Shown here: positions 13,967 to 23,692 of the stretch, piece after piece | Position numbering within the stretch: the stretch's first letter is position 1 | Layout: each line of letters starts with the position of its first letter | NCBI GenBank assembly: GCA_030700195.1 | Contig: JAUYKD010000043.1 | Location: 1-25,848, forward strand | Length of the DNA: 25,848 nucleotides | Origin: Candidatus Nealsoniibacteriota bacterium | GTDB taxonomy: Bacteria; Patescibacteriota; Minisyncoccia; Minisyncoccales; MHMH01 | Direction: 5' to 3' | Position numbers and translations under genes: made by a program | Notes under the pieces: generated by a model | Databases searched by the model: none | The model's input: only the letters and a program-made list of their open reading frames with translations | Told to the model about the DNA's origin: nothing

Positions 13967-15268
13967 ATGGTGGAACAGGCCATCTATTATATTAATATTG
14001 TTTGGGACATCATAAAGAATTGGTGGTGGGTTTTACTTCCTCTTATTCTTTATCGTCCCTTTGTTTTTTTCTGGCTTTGGTGGAGGTTCGAGGACTGGAT
14101 GTTTCAACAGAAAATTGTTTTACTTGAAATTAAGATGCCCAAAGAAGTTTTAAGGCCCGTCAGAGCCATGGAACAAACGTTTGATGCTATTTGGGGCAAT
14201 CTTTTTGACCAGCCTGATTGGTGGGAAAAATGGGTTGAAGGCAAACGGCAAATCGGTATGGAGCTTGAAATGGTCAGCTTGGAGGGAGAGCCCCACCTTT
14301 ACATTAGAACTAACCAAAGTCGTAAAGACGCCATTGAAGCGTCAATTTATTCTCAATATCCGGATGCTGAAATTATAGTAGCCAACGACTATACGACAAA
14401 TATTCCTTCAAGTCTTCCTAATAAAGATTGGGAAATTTGGGGTACGGACTATATGTTATTAAAAAAAGACGTTTATCCGATAAAAACCTATTCTAAATTT
14501 TTTGAAGAAAGGCCCGAGATAGCCAAAGAAGAAAAAAGAATTGACCCGTTGGCAACTCTTTTTGAAGGAATGGCCAAGATGAAAAAAGATGAACAGCTTT
14601 GGATTCAGATATCAGCTGAACCAATCAGCATTAACGAAGATGATTTCGTCAAACGAGGGAGAGCAGAAGCTGATTTATTAGCCAAAAGGCCCCCTTCTTC
14701 TAAAGGAAAGTCTATTTTTAAGGAGGCGGCGGAAATATTGATTCTAGGTAAAGTGGAAGAGAATAAGAAGGAAGATTTAAAGCTTGAACAGCTTTTACCG
14801 CCCGAATCTCGTTTGACTCCCGGAGAAAAAGACGTGGTGGCCGCGGTTGAACAAAAAGTCTCCAAACATTGCTTTAAATGCTATATAAGGTTTATTTATC
14901 TAGCTAAAAGAGAAGCTTATTTTGGCGCGGCCAAATCAATCCCTCTTGGTTTTTTCCAGCAGTTTGCCACCGAAAATCTTAATAATCTCGTACCCTTTTC
15001 TAGAACCATTACTAAAATCCACCGCTACCCGATTTTGGATTTTGTCCGCGCCCGCCGTAATTTTATGAGAAAAAGAAGATTGTTTTTCCGTTACATTAAA
15101 CGGATGTCTCCGTTGTTTCCAAAACCGGGCGGCACGTTTCTTTTAAATGTTGAAGAGGTGACGACTTTATTTCACTTTCCGGGCAGAGCGGTCTCTCAAG
15201 CTCCTTCTATGTCGCGGGTTGAATCAAAGAAAGGAGAGGCGCCTCCGGGCCTGCCAATGGAAGAATAA
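13967..15268 (+). CDS. membrane-anchored protein paired with TraD/VirD4-like ATPase
   Basis: The 433-aa protein has a tryptophan-rich N-terminal membrane segment (about residues 13-40: IIKNWWWVLLPLILYRPFVFFWLWWRF). A large soluble region follows with no catalytic motif I recognise; it contains FDQPDWWEKWVEGKRQIGMELEMVS and a late basic patch (RARRNFMRKRRLFFRYIKR, about 360-380). The C-terminus is proline/glutamate-rich. From memory this architecture recurs immediately before DUF87/TraD-type ATPases in CPR genomes, and the same arrangement is seen here (ATPase at 15417). Inference: it anchors or gates that ATPase at the membrane, perhaps in DNA or protein transfer. No precise function can be given. 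Confidence 0.7.
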   Translation: MVEQAIYYINIVWDIIKNWWWVLLPLILYRPFVFFWLWWRFEDWMFQQKIVLLEIKMPKEVLRPVRAMEQTFDAIWGNLFDQPDWWEKWVEGKRQIGMELEMVSLEGEPHLYIRTNQSRKDAIEASIYSQYPDAEIIVANDYTTNIPSSLPNKDWEIWGTDYMLLKKDVYPIKTYSKFFEERPEIAKEEKRIDPLATLFEGMAKMKKDEQLWIQISAEPISINEDDFVKRGRAEADLLAKRPPSSKGKSIFKEAAEILILGKVEENKKEDLKLEQLLPPESRLTPGEKDVVAAVEQKVSKHCFKCYIRFIYLAKREAYFGAAKSIPLGFFQQFATENLNNLVPFSRTITKIHRYPILDFVRARRNFMRKRRLFFRYIKRMSPLFPKPGGTFLLNVEEVTTLFHFPGRAVSQAPSMSRVESKKGEAPPGLPMEE

Positions 15269-15284
15269 AATAAAATTATTATGA

Positions 15285-15418
15285 ACCCCGTTAGAAGTCT
15301 TAGCCAGAAAAAATTTGAATTAAAATTTTTTCTGCTCTGCAATAATGGGGTATAATCAATAATCGAAGTCTATTCTGAAATTAGCCTTGTGTTATATAAG
15401 ACAGACTTCTAACGGGGT
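15285..15418 (+). repeat. copy C of the element, before the ATPase gene
   Basis: Perfect 16-bp terminal inverted repeats (15285-15300 and 15403-15418), 134 bp, the same length as copy B. The hairpin CAGAAAAAATTT / AAATTTTTTCTG is at 15305-15316 / 15323-15334. A GGGGTATAATCAATAA segment follows, then a promoter TATTCT (15371-15376), 16 bp, TATATA (15393-15398). The right end supplies the start codon GTG (15417-15419) of the ATPase. Confidence 0.85.
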
Positions 15419-17045
15419 GAAAGAAGATATAATACTTTTTGCCGAAACAACATTCCGTAATATGCGCAAGAAATTCGGGATTAAGATTGATGACAGAAGA
15501 AGGCATGTTTATGTTGTTGGTAAAACCGGCATGGGAAAAACAATCATGCTTGAGAATATGGCCATTCAGGATATTCAGCAGGGCAAAGGACTGGGATTTG
15601 TGGATCCGCACGGAGAAGCGGCTGAAAAGCTTTTGGAATTTATTCCTTCAAACAGGATTAATGACGTTGTTTATATTAACCCGGCTGACATAGATTTTCC
15701 GATTGCTTTTAATATTATGGAGCAGGTTTCAGTGGAGTATCGGCATTTGGTAGCTGGCGGGCTGATGGGGGTTTTTAAAAAGATCTGGCCGGATGTTTGG
15801 TCGGCCCGTATGGAGTACATTCTTAACAACTGCATTTTGGCCCTTTTGGAGTACCCGGGAGCCACTCTTCTTGGAGTTAATAGAATGTTGTCAGACGTTG
15901 ATTATCGCAAAAAGGTGGTGGATAAAATTACCGACCCGGTGATTAAGGCCTTTTGGGTACAAGAATACGCCAGATACACTCAAAGATACGAAGTTGAAGC
16001 GACTGCCGCCATACAAAATAAAGTAGGTCAGTTTATTTCAGCTCCTATTATTAGAAACATTATCGGACAAGTTCAATCTTCAATCAATATGAGGAAGATT
16101 ATGGACGAAAAAAAGATTGTTATTATGAATTTGTCCAAAGGCAGGGTCGGGGAAGATAATTCACGATTACTGGGAGCCCTTTTAATTACAAAATTGCAGT
16201 TAGCGGCCATGTCGCGGGTTGATATCCCCGAGGAAAAAAGAAACGACTTTTTTCTGTACGTTGATGAATTTCAGAACTTTGCCACGGAGTCCTTTGTCAA
16301 TGTTTTATCAGAGGCCAGGAAATACCGACTGGCTTTGATTTTAGGCCATCAATACATAACTCAGATGGAGGAAGAAGTGAGAGACGCTGTTTTTGGAAAC
16401 GTTGGGACAATTATTTCTTTCAGGGTTGGAGCAGAGGACGCTGAATATCTGGAAAAAGAGTTCACCCCCGAGTTTCTGGCCGCTGATATAGTTAATCTGG
16501 GCAAATACAATATTTATTTAAAGTTGATGATTGACGGTTTGGCGGGCAGACCTTTTTCTGCTCAAACATTGATGCCTTGGTCAAAGCCGGAAATCTCGTA
16601 CGTGGAAAAAATAATAAAAGCTTCGAGAGAAAGATATAGCCGGCCTCGTCAGGAGGTTGAAGATAATATCAGACAGTGGACAGGCATATTAAAGGAACCC
16701 GAACCTCAAGCAGTCATGCCGGTTCTTTACGACGCCAAGTGTTCAATGTGCGGTAAAGATACTAAGGTTGTTTTTCAACCCGACGGTAAAAGGCCGGTTT
16801 ACTGCAAACCCTGCAGAAAAAAACTGCAGGAACCCAGGCAGGAGCCTAAAAAGGAAGAACCGGCCTCTCCTCCATCAATCCTTCCTTTTTCATCTTCCAG
16901 AAATCAAAAGACCGAGCAGTCAAGGCCCAGGAGAAAAGAAATTAACCTGGGAGAGTTGAAAGAGGCCTTAAAAGAAGGGCTGGCTGATGAAGGAGAAAAG
17001 AAGGAGGGGGAAATAAATCCCGGGCAAACGATCAAATTTCAATGA
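15417..17045 (+). CDS. TraD/VirD4-type (DUF87/TraM-recognition) ATPase with C-terminal zinc ribbon
   Basis: From the GTG the protein has 542 residues. Walker A is GKTGMGKT (35-42), followed by VDPHGEAAEKLL, typical of HerA/VirD4-like pumps. Walker B is YVDEFQNF (D283-E284), and ALILGHQYITQM follows, as in conjugative coupling proteins. The C-terminus carries a CxxC-x17-CxxC ribbon (Cys442, 445, 463, 466) and a charged, proline-rich tail. It has no TM helices of its own; the preceding gene may supply the membrane anchor. A longer TTG start (15387) would only add translated repeat (RQTSNGV). The stop overlaps pgk as ATGA. It probably moves DNA or protein across the membrane, or acts in DNA uptake; this is inference. 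Confidence 0.85.
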   Translation: MKEDIILFAETTFRNMRKKFGIKIDDRRRHVYVVGKTGMGKTIMLENMAIQDIQQGKGLGFVDPHGEAAEKLLEFIPSNRINDVVYINPADIDFPIAFNIMEQVSVEYRHLVAGGLMGVFKKIWPDVWSARMEYILNNCILALLEYPGATLLGVNRMLSDVDYRKKVVDKITDPVIKAFWVQEYARYTQRYEVEATAAIQNKVGQFISAPIIRNIIGQVQSSINMRKIMDEKKIVIMNLSKGRVGEDNSRLLGALLITKLQLAAMSRVDIPEEKRNDFFLYVDEFQNFATESFVNVLSEARKYRLALILGHQYITQMEEEVRDAVFGNVGTIISFRVGAEDAEYLEKEFTPEFLAADIVNLGKYNIYLKLMIDGLAGRPFSAQTLMPWSKPEISYVEKIIKASRERYSRPRQEVEDNIRQWTGILKEPEPQAVMPVLYDAKCSMCGKDTKVVFQPDGKRPVYCKPCRKKLQEPRQEPKKEEPASPPSILPFSSSRNQKTEQSRPRRKEINLGELKEALKEGLADEGEKKEGEINPGQTIKFQ

Positions 17046-18103
17046 AAACGCTAAAAGAGTTCAATTTTAAAAACAAAACAGTTTTAGTCAGGTGCGATTT
17101 TAATGTTCCCCTTGATAATCAGGGGGTTTCATTTCCTTCGGAAATAGAGATTTTAGATGATTTTAAAATTAAGGAAGCCATCCCAACAATTGAGTATTTA
17201 ATGGAGAAAGAAGCTAAAATTATTTTAATGTCTCATTTAGGGAGGCCTGATGGCAGAGTGGTTGAAGAGTTAAGGCTAACGCCTATCCAAACAAGGCTCA
17301 TGGAATATTTGGATGTTTCTATAACCAAGTCAACCGACTGCTGTTCTCTTGAGATAGAGAAATGGATAAAGGAGATGAATCCGGGAGAGATTCTTTTATT
17401 GGAGAATATTCAATTTCATCCGGGCGAAAAACAGAATGATCCGCAATTTGCCAAAACTTTGGCAGGGTACGCTGATATTTTCATCATGGAGGCATTTGGG
17501 CAAGCTCACCGCAATTATGCTTCAATCTCTGGAATCCCGAATTATCTGCCTTCAGGAGCCGGGTTTCTGTTTGAAAAGGAAATTAAGGCGCTAGCAAGTT
17601 TGATGAAAAATCCCAGAAAGCCATTAATAGCTGTTATTGGCGGGGCAAAAGTGGAAACAAAAATGAAAATGATTGATAATATTTCTGAAGTTGCTGATTT
17701 TGTTTTGCTCGGAGGATTAATCAACCAAGAGATAATAAATCAGAGTAGGCATTTAAAATATCCTCAGAAAATTATTGCTCCGATTGATGAAATGTTCGGG
17801 GGAAAAGATATTGGGCCCAAAACAGTCCATCTTTTTAAAGAAAAAATATCTTTAGCTAAGACCGTTTTCTGGAACGGTCCTCTTGGGTTAATTGAGCAGA
17901 CGGATTCTTCTTTTGGCTCAAGCGAGATTGCCAAAGCGATTGTTGGCTCTGGCGCCTTTTCGGTTGTCGGGGGAGGGGAAACAGCAGAATTTATCAATCG
18001 GCTGGGATTAATTGAGAAATTCAATCATATTTCAACCGGCGGGGGAGCTATGTTGGCATTTTTGTCTGGAGAAAAATTACCCGGGATAGAAGCCCTTAGT
18101 TAA
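17042..18103 (+). CDS. pgk: phosphoglycerate kinase, short and divergent
   Basis: Glycolytic enzyme exchanging phosphate between 1,3-bisphosphoglycerate and ADP. Signatures are VRCDFNVP (D19, N21), SHLGRPDG (H65, R68), LLENIQFHPGE, EAFGQAHR (R157), VIGGAKVETK (K203), WNGPLG, GGGETAEF and STGGGAMLAFLSGEKLPGI. The 353-aa length is about 40 short of most bacterial PGKs. Two of the basic residues that bind 3-phosphoglycerate differ from the usual arginines: Lys42 in DDFKIKEAIPTI and Gln124 in ENIQF. Overall it still reads as a PGK, possibly with altered affinity. It overlaps the ATPase stop by 4 nt. Confidence 0.9.
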   Translation: MKTLKEFNFKNKTVLVRCDFNVPLDNQGVSFPSEIEILDDFKIKEAIPTIEYLMEKEAKIILMSHLGRPDGRVVEELRLTPIQTRLMEYLDVSITKSTDCCSLEIEKWIKEMNPGEILLLENIQFHPGEKQNDPQFAKTLAGYADIFIMEAFGQAHRNYASISGIPNYLPSGAGFLFEKEIKALASLMKNPRKPLIAVIGGAKVETKMKMIDNISEVADFVLLGGLINQEIINQSRHLKYPQKIIAPIDEMFGGKDIGPKTVHLFKEKISLAKTVFWNGPLGLIEQTDSSFGSSEIAKAIVGSGAFSVVGGGETAEFINRLGLIEKFNHISTGGGAMLAFLSGEKLPGIEALS

Positions 18104-18130
18104 TGAAGTTAAAACTTCATCTTTATTTTC
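18103..18130 (+). terminator. possible weak terminator after pgk
   Basis: The perfect palindrome ATGAAGTT-AA-AACTTCAT (18103-18120) begins at the pgk stop and is followed by CTTTATTTTC. The stem is AT-rich, so strength is doubtful. A small TCGCT-ATA-AGCGA hairpin follows at about 18132-18145. Confidence 0.4.
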
Positions 18131-18164
18131 ACTCGCTATAAGCGAATTCAATAAATAATATAAT

Positions 18165-19319
18165 ATGCCTGAAATTAAAAATTTAAAAAAAGCAGCCGGC
18201 AGAATTTTAAAGGCCGTTGAAAAAAAAGAAAGAATTATACTATATGGAGATTCTGATTTGGATGGGATGAGTTCGGTTATTGTTTTGAAAGAGGCGATTA
18301 AAAACTTAGGGGGAGAGGTTAGGGCTGTTTATTTTCCTGATAGAGAAGTAGAGGGTTATGGGCTTAACGAGAGCGCCTTACAATATTTAAAGAAATACGC
18401 GCCGGCCCTGTTAATCCTTTTGGATTGTGGCATAGGTAATTTTGAGGAAGTAAATTTAGCAAAAAAGTTAGGGATTGAGGTGATAATTATTGACCATCAT
18501 GAGCCCTTGGAAAAATTGCCCTTAGCTTCTGTTGTTGTCAACGTAAAGCAAAAAGGAGATAAATACCCTTTTAAGCAGTTTGCGGCTGCCGGGATTGTTT
18601 ACAGGTTGGCCGAAGCCTTACTAAAAGAAAAGCTTTCAACTTCTTTAAGAAAGAACTTCTTAGAGCTGGTTGCTTTAGCTACAATTTCAGATATGATGCC
18701 TAAGGCCGAAGACAACCTTGAGTTTTTAGGAGAAGGACTGACTTCTTTGTTGCATACTTTAAGACCCGGCCTGAAAGTGTTTTGGAATCTTGGCTCGGTT
18801 GGTAAAGAAAACATCGGGCAGTTCAGCCAGCAGGTAATTTCAGCTTGCCATTCCGGAAAAAATAATAACCATTTAAACGATGGTTATTTACTTTTAATAT
18901 CAAGTTCAATCAAGGAGGCTGAAAACTTAGCAAAACAACTTTTAGAGAATGCCGAGCTTCGCTATGGCAAAATTAAAGATGTTTTTGAAGAGGTGAAAGA
19001 AAGAATTTCAAACAAACCGGAAGAGAAAATTATATTTGAGGGAGATAAGTCCTGGCCCGTTTTAATTGCCGGTCCGGTTTCATCTAAAATCTGCCAGATT
19101 TATAAAAAGCCGGTTTTTTTGTACAGCGAAAAAAAAGGATACTGCCAGGGAGCTGTCAGGACGCCCGTCGGGCTTGACGGAGTTAAGGCTATGAGGCATT
19201 GTTCAAAGGATTTGGAAACATATGGCGGCCATCCGCAAGCTGGCGGCTTTAGGGTGAAAAAAGAGGATGTTGATAATTTCAAGGACTGCTTAGTTCAATA
19301 TTTTAAGAATAAGCGTTAA
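18165..19319 (+). CDS. recJ: RecJ-like DHH-family single-strand exonuclease
   Basis: A 384-aa DHH/DHHA1 phosphoesterase. Metal-binding motif I is YGDSDLDGMSS (D29, D31, D33), then LLDCGIGN (D87) and DHH at 110-112. The C-terminal DHHA1 signature GGHPQAGGF lies near residue 350. RecJ degrades single-stranded DNA 5' to 3' in recombination and mismatch repair. The protein lacks the extra OB-fold and C-terminal domains of long RecJ (usually above 550 aa), so a reduced RecJ or a nanoRNase-like DHH protein are both possible. There is no Shine-Dalgarno. A TATAAT immediately abuts the ATG and is too close to be its -10. Confidence 0.85.
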   Translation: MPEIKNLKKAAGRILKAVEKKERIILYGDSDLDGMSSVIVLKEAIKNLGGEVRAVYFPDREVEGYGLNESALQYLKKYAPALLILLDCGIGNFEEVNLAKKLGIEVIIIDHHEPLEKLPLASVVVNVKQKGDKYPFKQFAAAGIVYRLAEALLKEKLSTSLRKNFLELVALATISDMMPKAEDNLEFLGEGLTSLLHTLRPGLKVFWNLGSVGKENIGQFSQQVISACHSGKNNNHLNDGYLLLISSSIKEAENLAKQLLENAELRYGKIKDVFEEVKERISNKPEEKIIFEGDKSWPVLIAGPVSSKICQIYKKPVFLYSEKKGYCQGAVRTPVGLDGVKAMRHCSKDLETYGGHPQAGGFRVKKEDVDNFKDCLVQYFKNKR

Positions 19320-19328
19320 AATAATAAT

Positions 19329-19769
19329 ATGCAAAAGATTATTATTTATACGGACGGAGGTTCAAGGGGTAATCCCGGTCCTTCAGCTATTGGGGTTGTT
19401 TTGTGCGATGAAAAAGGCAAGGCTGTTAAAGGATATTCAGAATTAATCGGCGTTCGTACGAACAACGAGGCCGAGTACGAGGCGGTTATTTTTGCCTTAA
19501 AAAAAGTAAAAGCGCTCTACGGTAAGAAAGCCGTCAAAGACTCCGAGGTTGAAGTAAGAGCTGATTCAGAACTTTTAATTAAGCAATTAAACGGGGAGTA
19601 TAAAATTATTGAGCCGAAAATTCAAGCTTTGTTTTTAAAAACTTGGAATCTTAAAATTGATTTTAATAAGATTAAGTTTATTTGCATTCCCCGGGAAAAG
19701 AATAAAGAGGCAGACAGTTTGGTTAATCAGGCTTTAGATAATCAAGCAAAAAATCAAACTTTGTTTTAA
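19329..19769 (+). CDS. rnhA: ribonuclease HI family protein
   Basis: Cleaves RNA in RNA-DNA hybrids. The 146-aa protein has the catalytic set in order: D9 in IYTDGGSRGNPGP, E49 in NNEAEYEA, D79 in VRADSELLIKQL and D129 in EKNKEADSLVNQAL. It starts 9 nt after the recJ-like stop, so the two nucleases are likely one transcript. It is the version without the basic protrusion loop, similar to archaeal/YpdQ-like RNases HI. Confidence 0.92.
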   Translation: MQKIIIYTDGGSRGNPGPSAIGVVLCDEKGKAVKGYSELIGVRTNNEAEYEAVIFALKKVKALYGKKAVKDSEVEVRADSELLIKQLNGEYKIIEPKIQALFLKTWNLKIDFNKIKFICIPREKNKEADSLVNQALDNQAKNQTLF

Positions 19770-19814
19770 TTCAGAAGGACTATTTTTATTTATTTTCAGG
19801 TCGGCGATTTTTAG

Positions 19815-19855
19815 TTGACATAGACTATTGACAACGATTTCTGGTTTGATATACT
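19815..19855 (+). promoter_or_regulatory. rRNA operon promoter with doubled -35
   Basis: Two TTGACA hexamers (19815-19820 and 19828-19833). The second is followed by a 16-bp spacer and TATACT (19850-19855), then TTATAAT. This is the best promoter in the window and lies 210 nt upstream of 23S. Confidence 0.75.
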
Positions 19856-19862
19856 TATAATT

Positions 19863-20018
19863 GATTATGAGAAAAATGATTACCACTTTAAATAAATCAA
19901 GCGGTTTATAAACCTGTGATTTTTTAATGCCTGCCTGCCGGCAGGCAGGTCGCAGTAAATCTGACCGCTTCAAAGGCGGTTTTTCATTGAGTAATTTCTC
20001 ATAAGGAACTTTGAAAAC
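19863..20018 (+). promoter_or_regulatory. structured 23S leader with terminator-like and alternative hairpins
   Basis: TTATGAGAAA (19863-19872 area) pairs with TTTCTCATAA (about 19995-20004) as an outer stem. Inside, AAGCGGT (19899-19905) can pair with ACCGCTT (19964-19970). That ACCGC can instead pair with GCGGT (19976-19980), giving a short hairpin followed by a T run. A 20-bp palindrome sits between. After the leader comes GGAACTTTGAAAACTT, resembling the conserved sequence near the end of bacterial 16S-23S spacers that is associated with antitermination. The arrangement could modulate read-through into 23S. Confidence 0.45.
19930..19949. repeat. CCTGCCTGCC/GGCAGGCAGG palindrome in the rRNA leader
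   Basis: A perfect 20-bp palindrome in otherwise AT-rich DNA. From memory, this CTGCC-based palindrome (translating as PACRQAG) is a frequent dispersed repeat in Parcubacteria assemblies. It is a single copy in this window. Confidence 0.7.
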
Positions 20019-20031
20019 TTAATAACAACTA

Positions 20032-20050
20032 GTGATTATTAATTGCTAGC
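20032..20050 (+). other. 5' strand of the pre-23S processing stem
   Basis: The segment GTGATTATTAATTGCTAGC pairs with 23267-23285 (GCTAGCAATTAATGATCAT side) over about 17 bp with one G-U wobble. A further imperfect stem continues inward (20053-20063 with about 23252-23262). It brackets 23S like an RNase III processing helix. Confidence 0.7.
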
Positions 20051-20065
20051 TAATTAGGTATATAT

Positions 20066-23258
<3,193 letters not shown>

Positions 23259-23266
23259 CTTATTTG

Positions 23267-23285
23267 GCTAGCAATTAATGATCAT
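23267..23285 (+). other. 3' strand of the pre-23S processing stem
   Basis: Complementary to 20032-20050, just past the mature 23S 3' end. Cleavage here would release pre-23S from the 5S part of the transcript. Confidence 0.7.
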
Positions 23286-23287
23286 TT

Positions 23288-23345
23288 ACCCTGTTAAATG
23301 CTGTTTTACAGCAATTTTACTTTCAGTAAAATTATTTAACAGGGT
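23288..23345 (+). repeat. three-way-junction palindrome in the 23S-5S spacer
   Basis: The 12-bp arms ACCCTGTTAAAT (23288-23299) and ATTTAACAGGGT (23334-23345) are perfectly complementary and enclose two hairpins: GCTGT-TTT-ACAGC, and AATTTTACT-TTC-AGTAAAATT. The outer arm ends AACAGGGTGAAAA, strikingly like the AACGGGGTGAAAA end of elements A-D, so it may be a distant relative of that family or a 5S processing structure. Confidence 0.65.
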
Positions 23346-23356
23346 GAAAAGGATGT

Positions 23357-23471
23357 TGTGGTGGCGGTTATACTGGAGTTGTTCCACCTGTTCCCATTCC
23401 GAACACAGAAGTGAAATACTCTAAGGCCCATGATAGTGGTATTCCCGCGAAAGTAGGTAGCCGCCACCAGA
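23357..23471 (+). rRNA. 5S ribosomal RNA gene
   Basis: Conserved 5S sequence: the terminal stem GGTGGCGG/CCGCCACC, TTCCACCTGTTCCCATTCCGAACACAGAAGTGAAA and CCCGCGAAAGTAGG. Ends were placed from the terminal stem (about 115 nt). It lies ~100 nt after 23S in the same transcript. Confidence 0.93.
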
Positions 23472-23472
23472 G

Positions 23473-23483
23473 CATCCTTTTTT
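23473..23483 (+). terminator. rRNA operon terminator built on the 5S end
   Basis: GGATG before 5S (23351-23355) pairs with CATCC after it (23473-23477), extending the 5S stem, and a six-T run follows at once (23478-23483). Confidence 0.65.
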
Positions 23484-23490
23484 GTTTGGA

Positions 23491-23593
23491 TAAAAAATAA
23501 GCTATTTTACCTAATGAAAGTAAAATAGCTTGAAATTCTTGGCTATCCGTGCCCGCCAAAAAAAAGACACGGATAGCTCTTGAGAGGAGGTAT
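23491..23593 (-). ncRNA. candidate small RNA with exposed CCUCC (anti-Shine-Dalgarno-like) 5' end
   Basis: Read on the minus strand from the promoter at 23600-23627. The ~103-nt RNA would start AUACCUCCUCUC, unpaired and complementary to a Shine-Dalgarno. Next comes a 10-bp hairpin GCTATCCGTG/CACGGATAGC (plus-strand 23542-23551 and 23568-23577) whose loop contains a run of eight U and GGCGGG. The final hairpin is a 12-bp AAGCTATTTTAC/GTAAAATAGCTT (plus 23499-23510 and 23520-23531), followed by AUUUUUU, a textbook intrinsic terminator on this strand only. Promoter, two hairpins and terminator are all in register. It is divergent from mreC and convergent with the rRNA operon. I do not recognise a named family. 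Confidence 0.65.
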
Positions 23594-23599
23594 GTTTAT

Positions 23600-23627
23600 A
23601 TTCTATATAAATAGAATAGTTTGTCAA
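23600..23627 (-). promoter_or_regulatory. minus-strand promoter of the small RNA
   Basis: On the minus strand, TTGACA (plus 23622-23627), a 16-bp spacer and TAGAAT (plus 23600-23605). TSS expected near 23593. Confidence 0.65.
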
Positions 23628-23646
23628 TAGCTTGCGCTGGTTTAAC

Positions 23647-23675
23647 TTGCTGGGATAAGACCAGTCAGCTATAAT
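23647..23675 (+). promoter_or_regulatory. mreC promoter
   Basis: TTGCTG (23647-23652), 17 bp, TATAAT (23670-23675). The expected TSS near 23682 leaves about 11 nt before the mreC ATG, with no Shine-Dalgarno. It is back-to-back with the small-RNA promoter. Confidence 0.6.
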
Positions 23676-23692
23676 AGTTTAAGTATTGCCAT

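Noticed and set aside
18155..18166. TATAAT immediately before the recJ-like ATG as its promoter
   Set aside because: Transcription would start inside the gene; there is no well-placed -35.
19770..20065. tRNA genes in the rRNA leader or spacer
   Set aside because: No cloverleaf with a GTTCRA-type T-loop could be found; the palindromes there are simple hairpins.
23368..23559. Minus-strand 63-codon frame over 5S and the small RNA
   Set aside because: It covers 5S rRNA and hairpins and has no ribosome site; it is better explained by the RNA features.
23592..23630. 12-codon plus-strand frame directly after AGGAGGT
   Set aside because: The Shine-Dalgarno is only one base from the ATG, and the same bases are explained as the 5' end and promoter of the minus-strand RNA.
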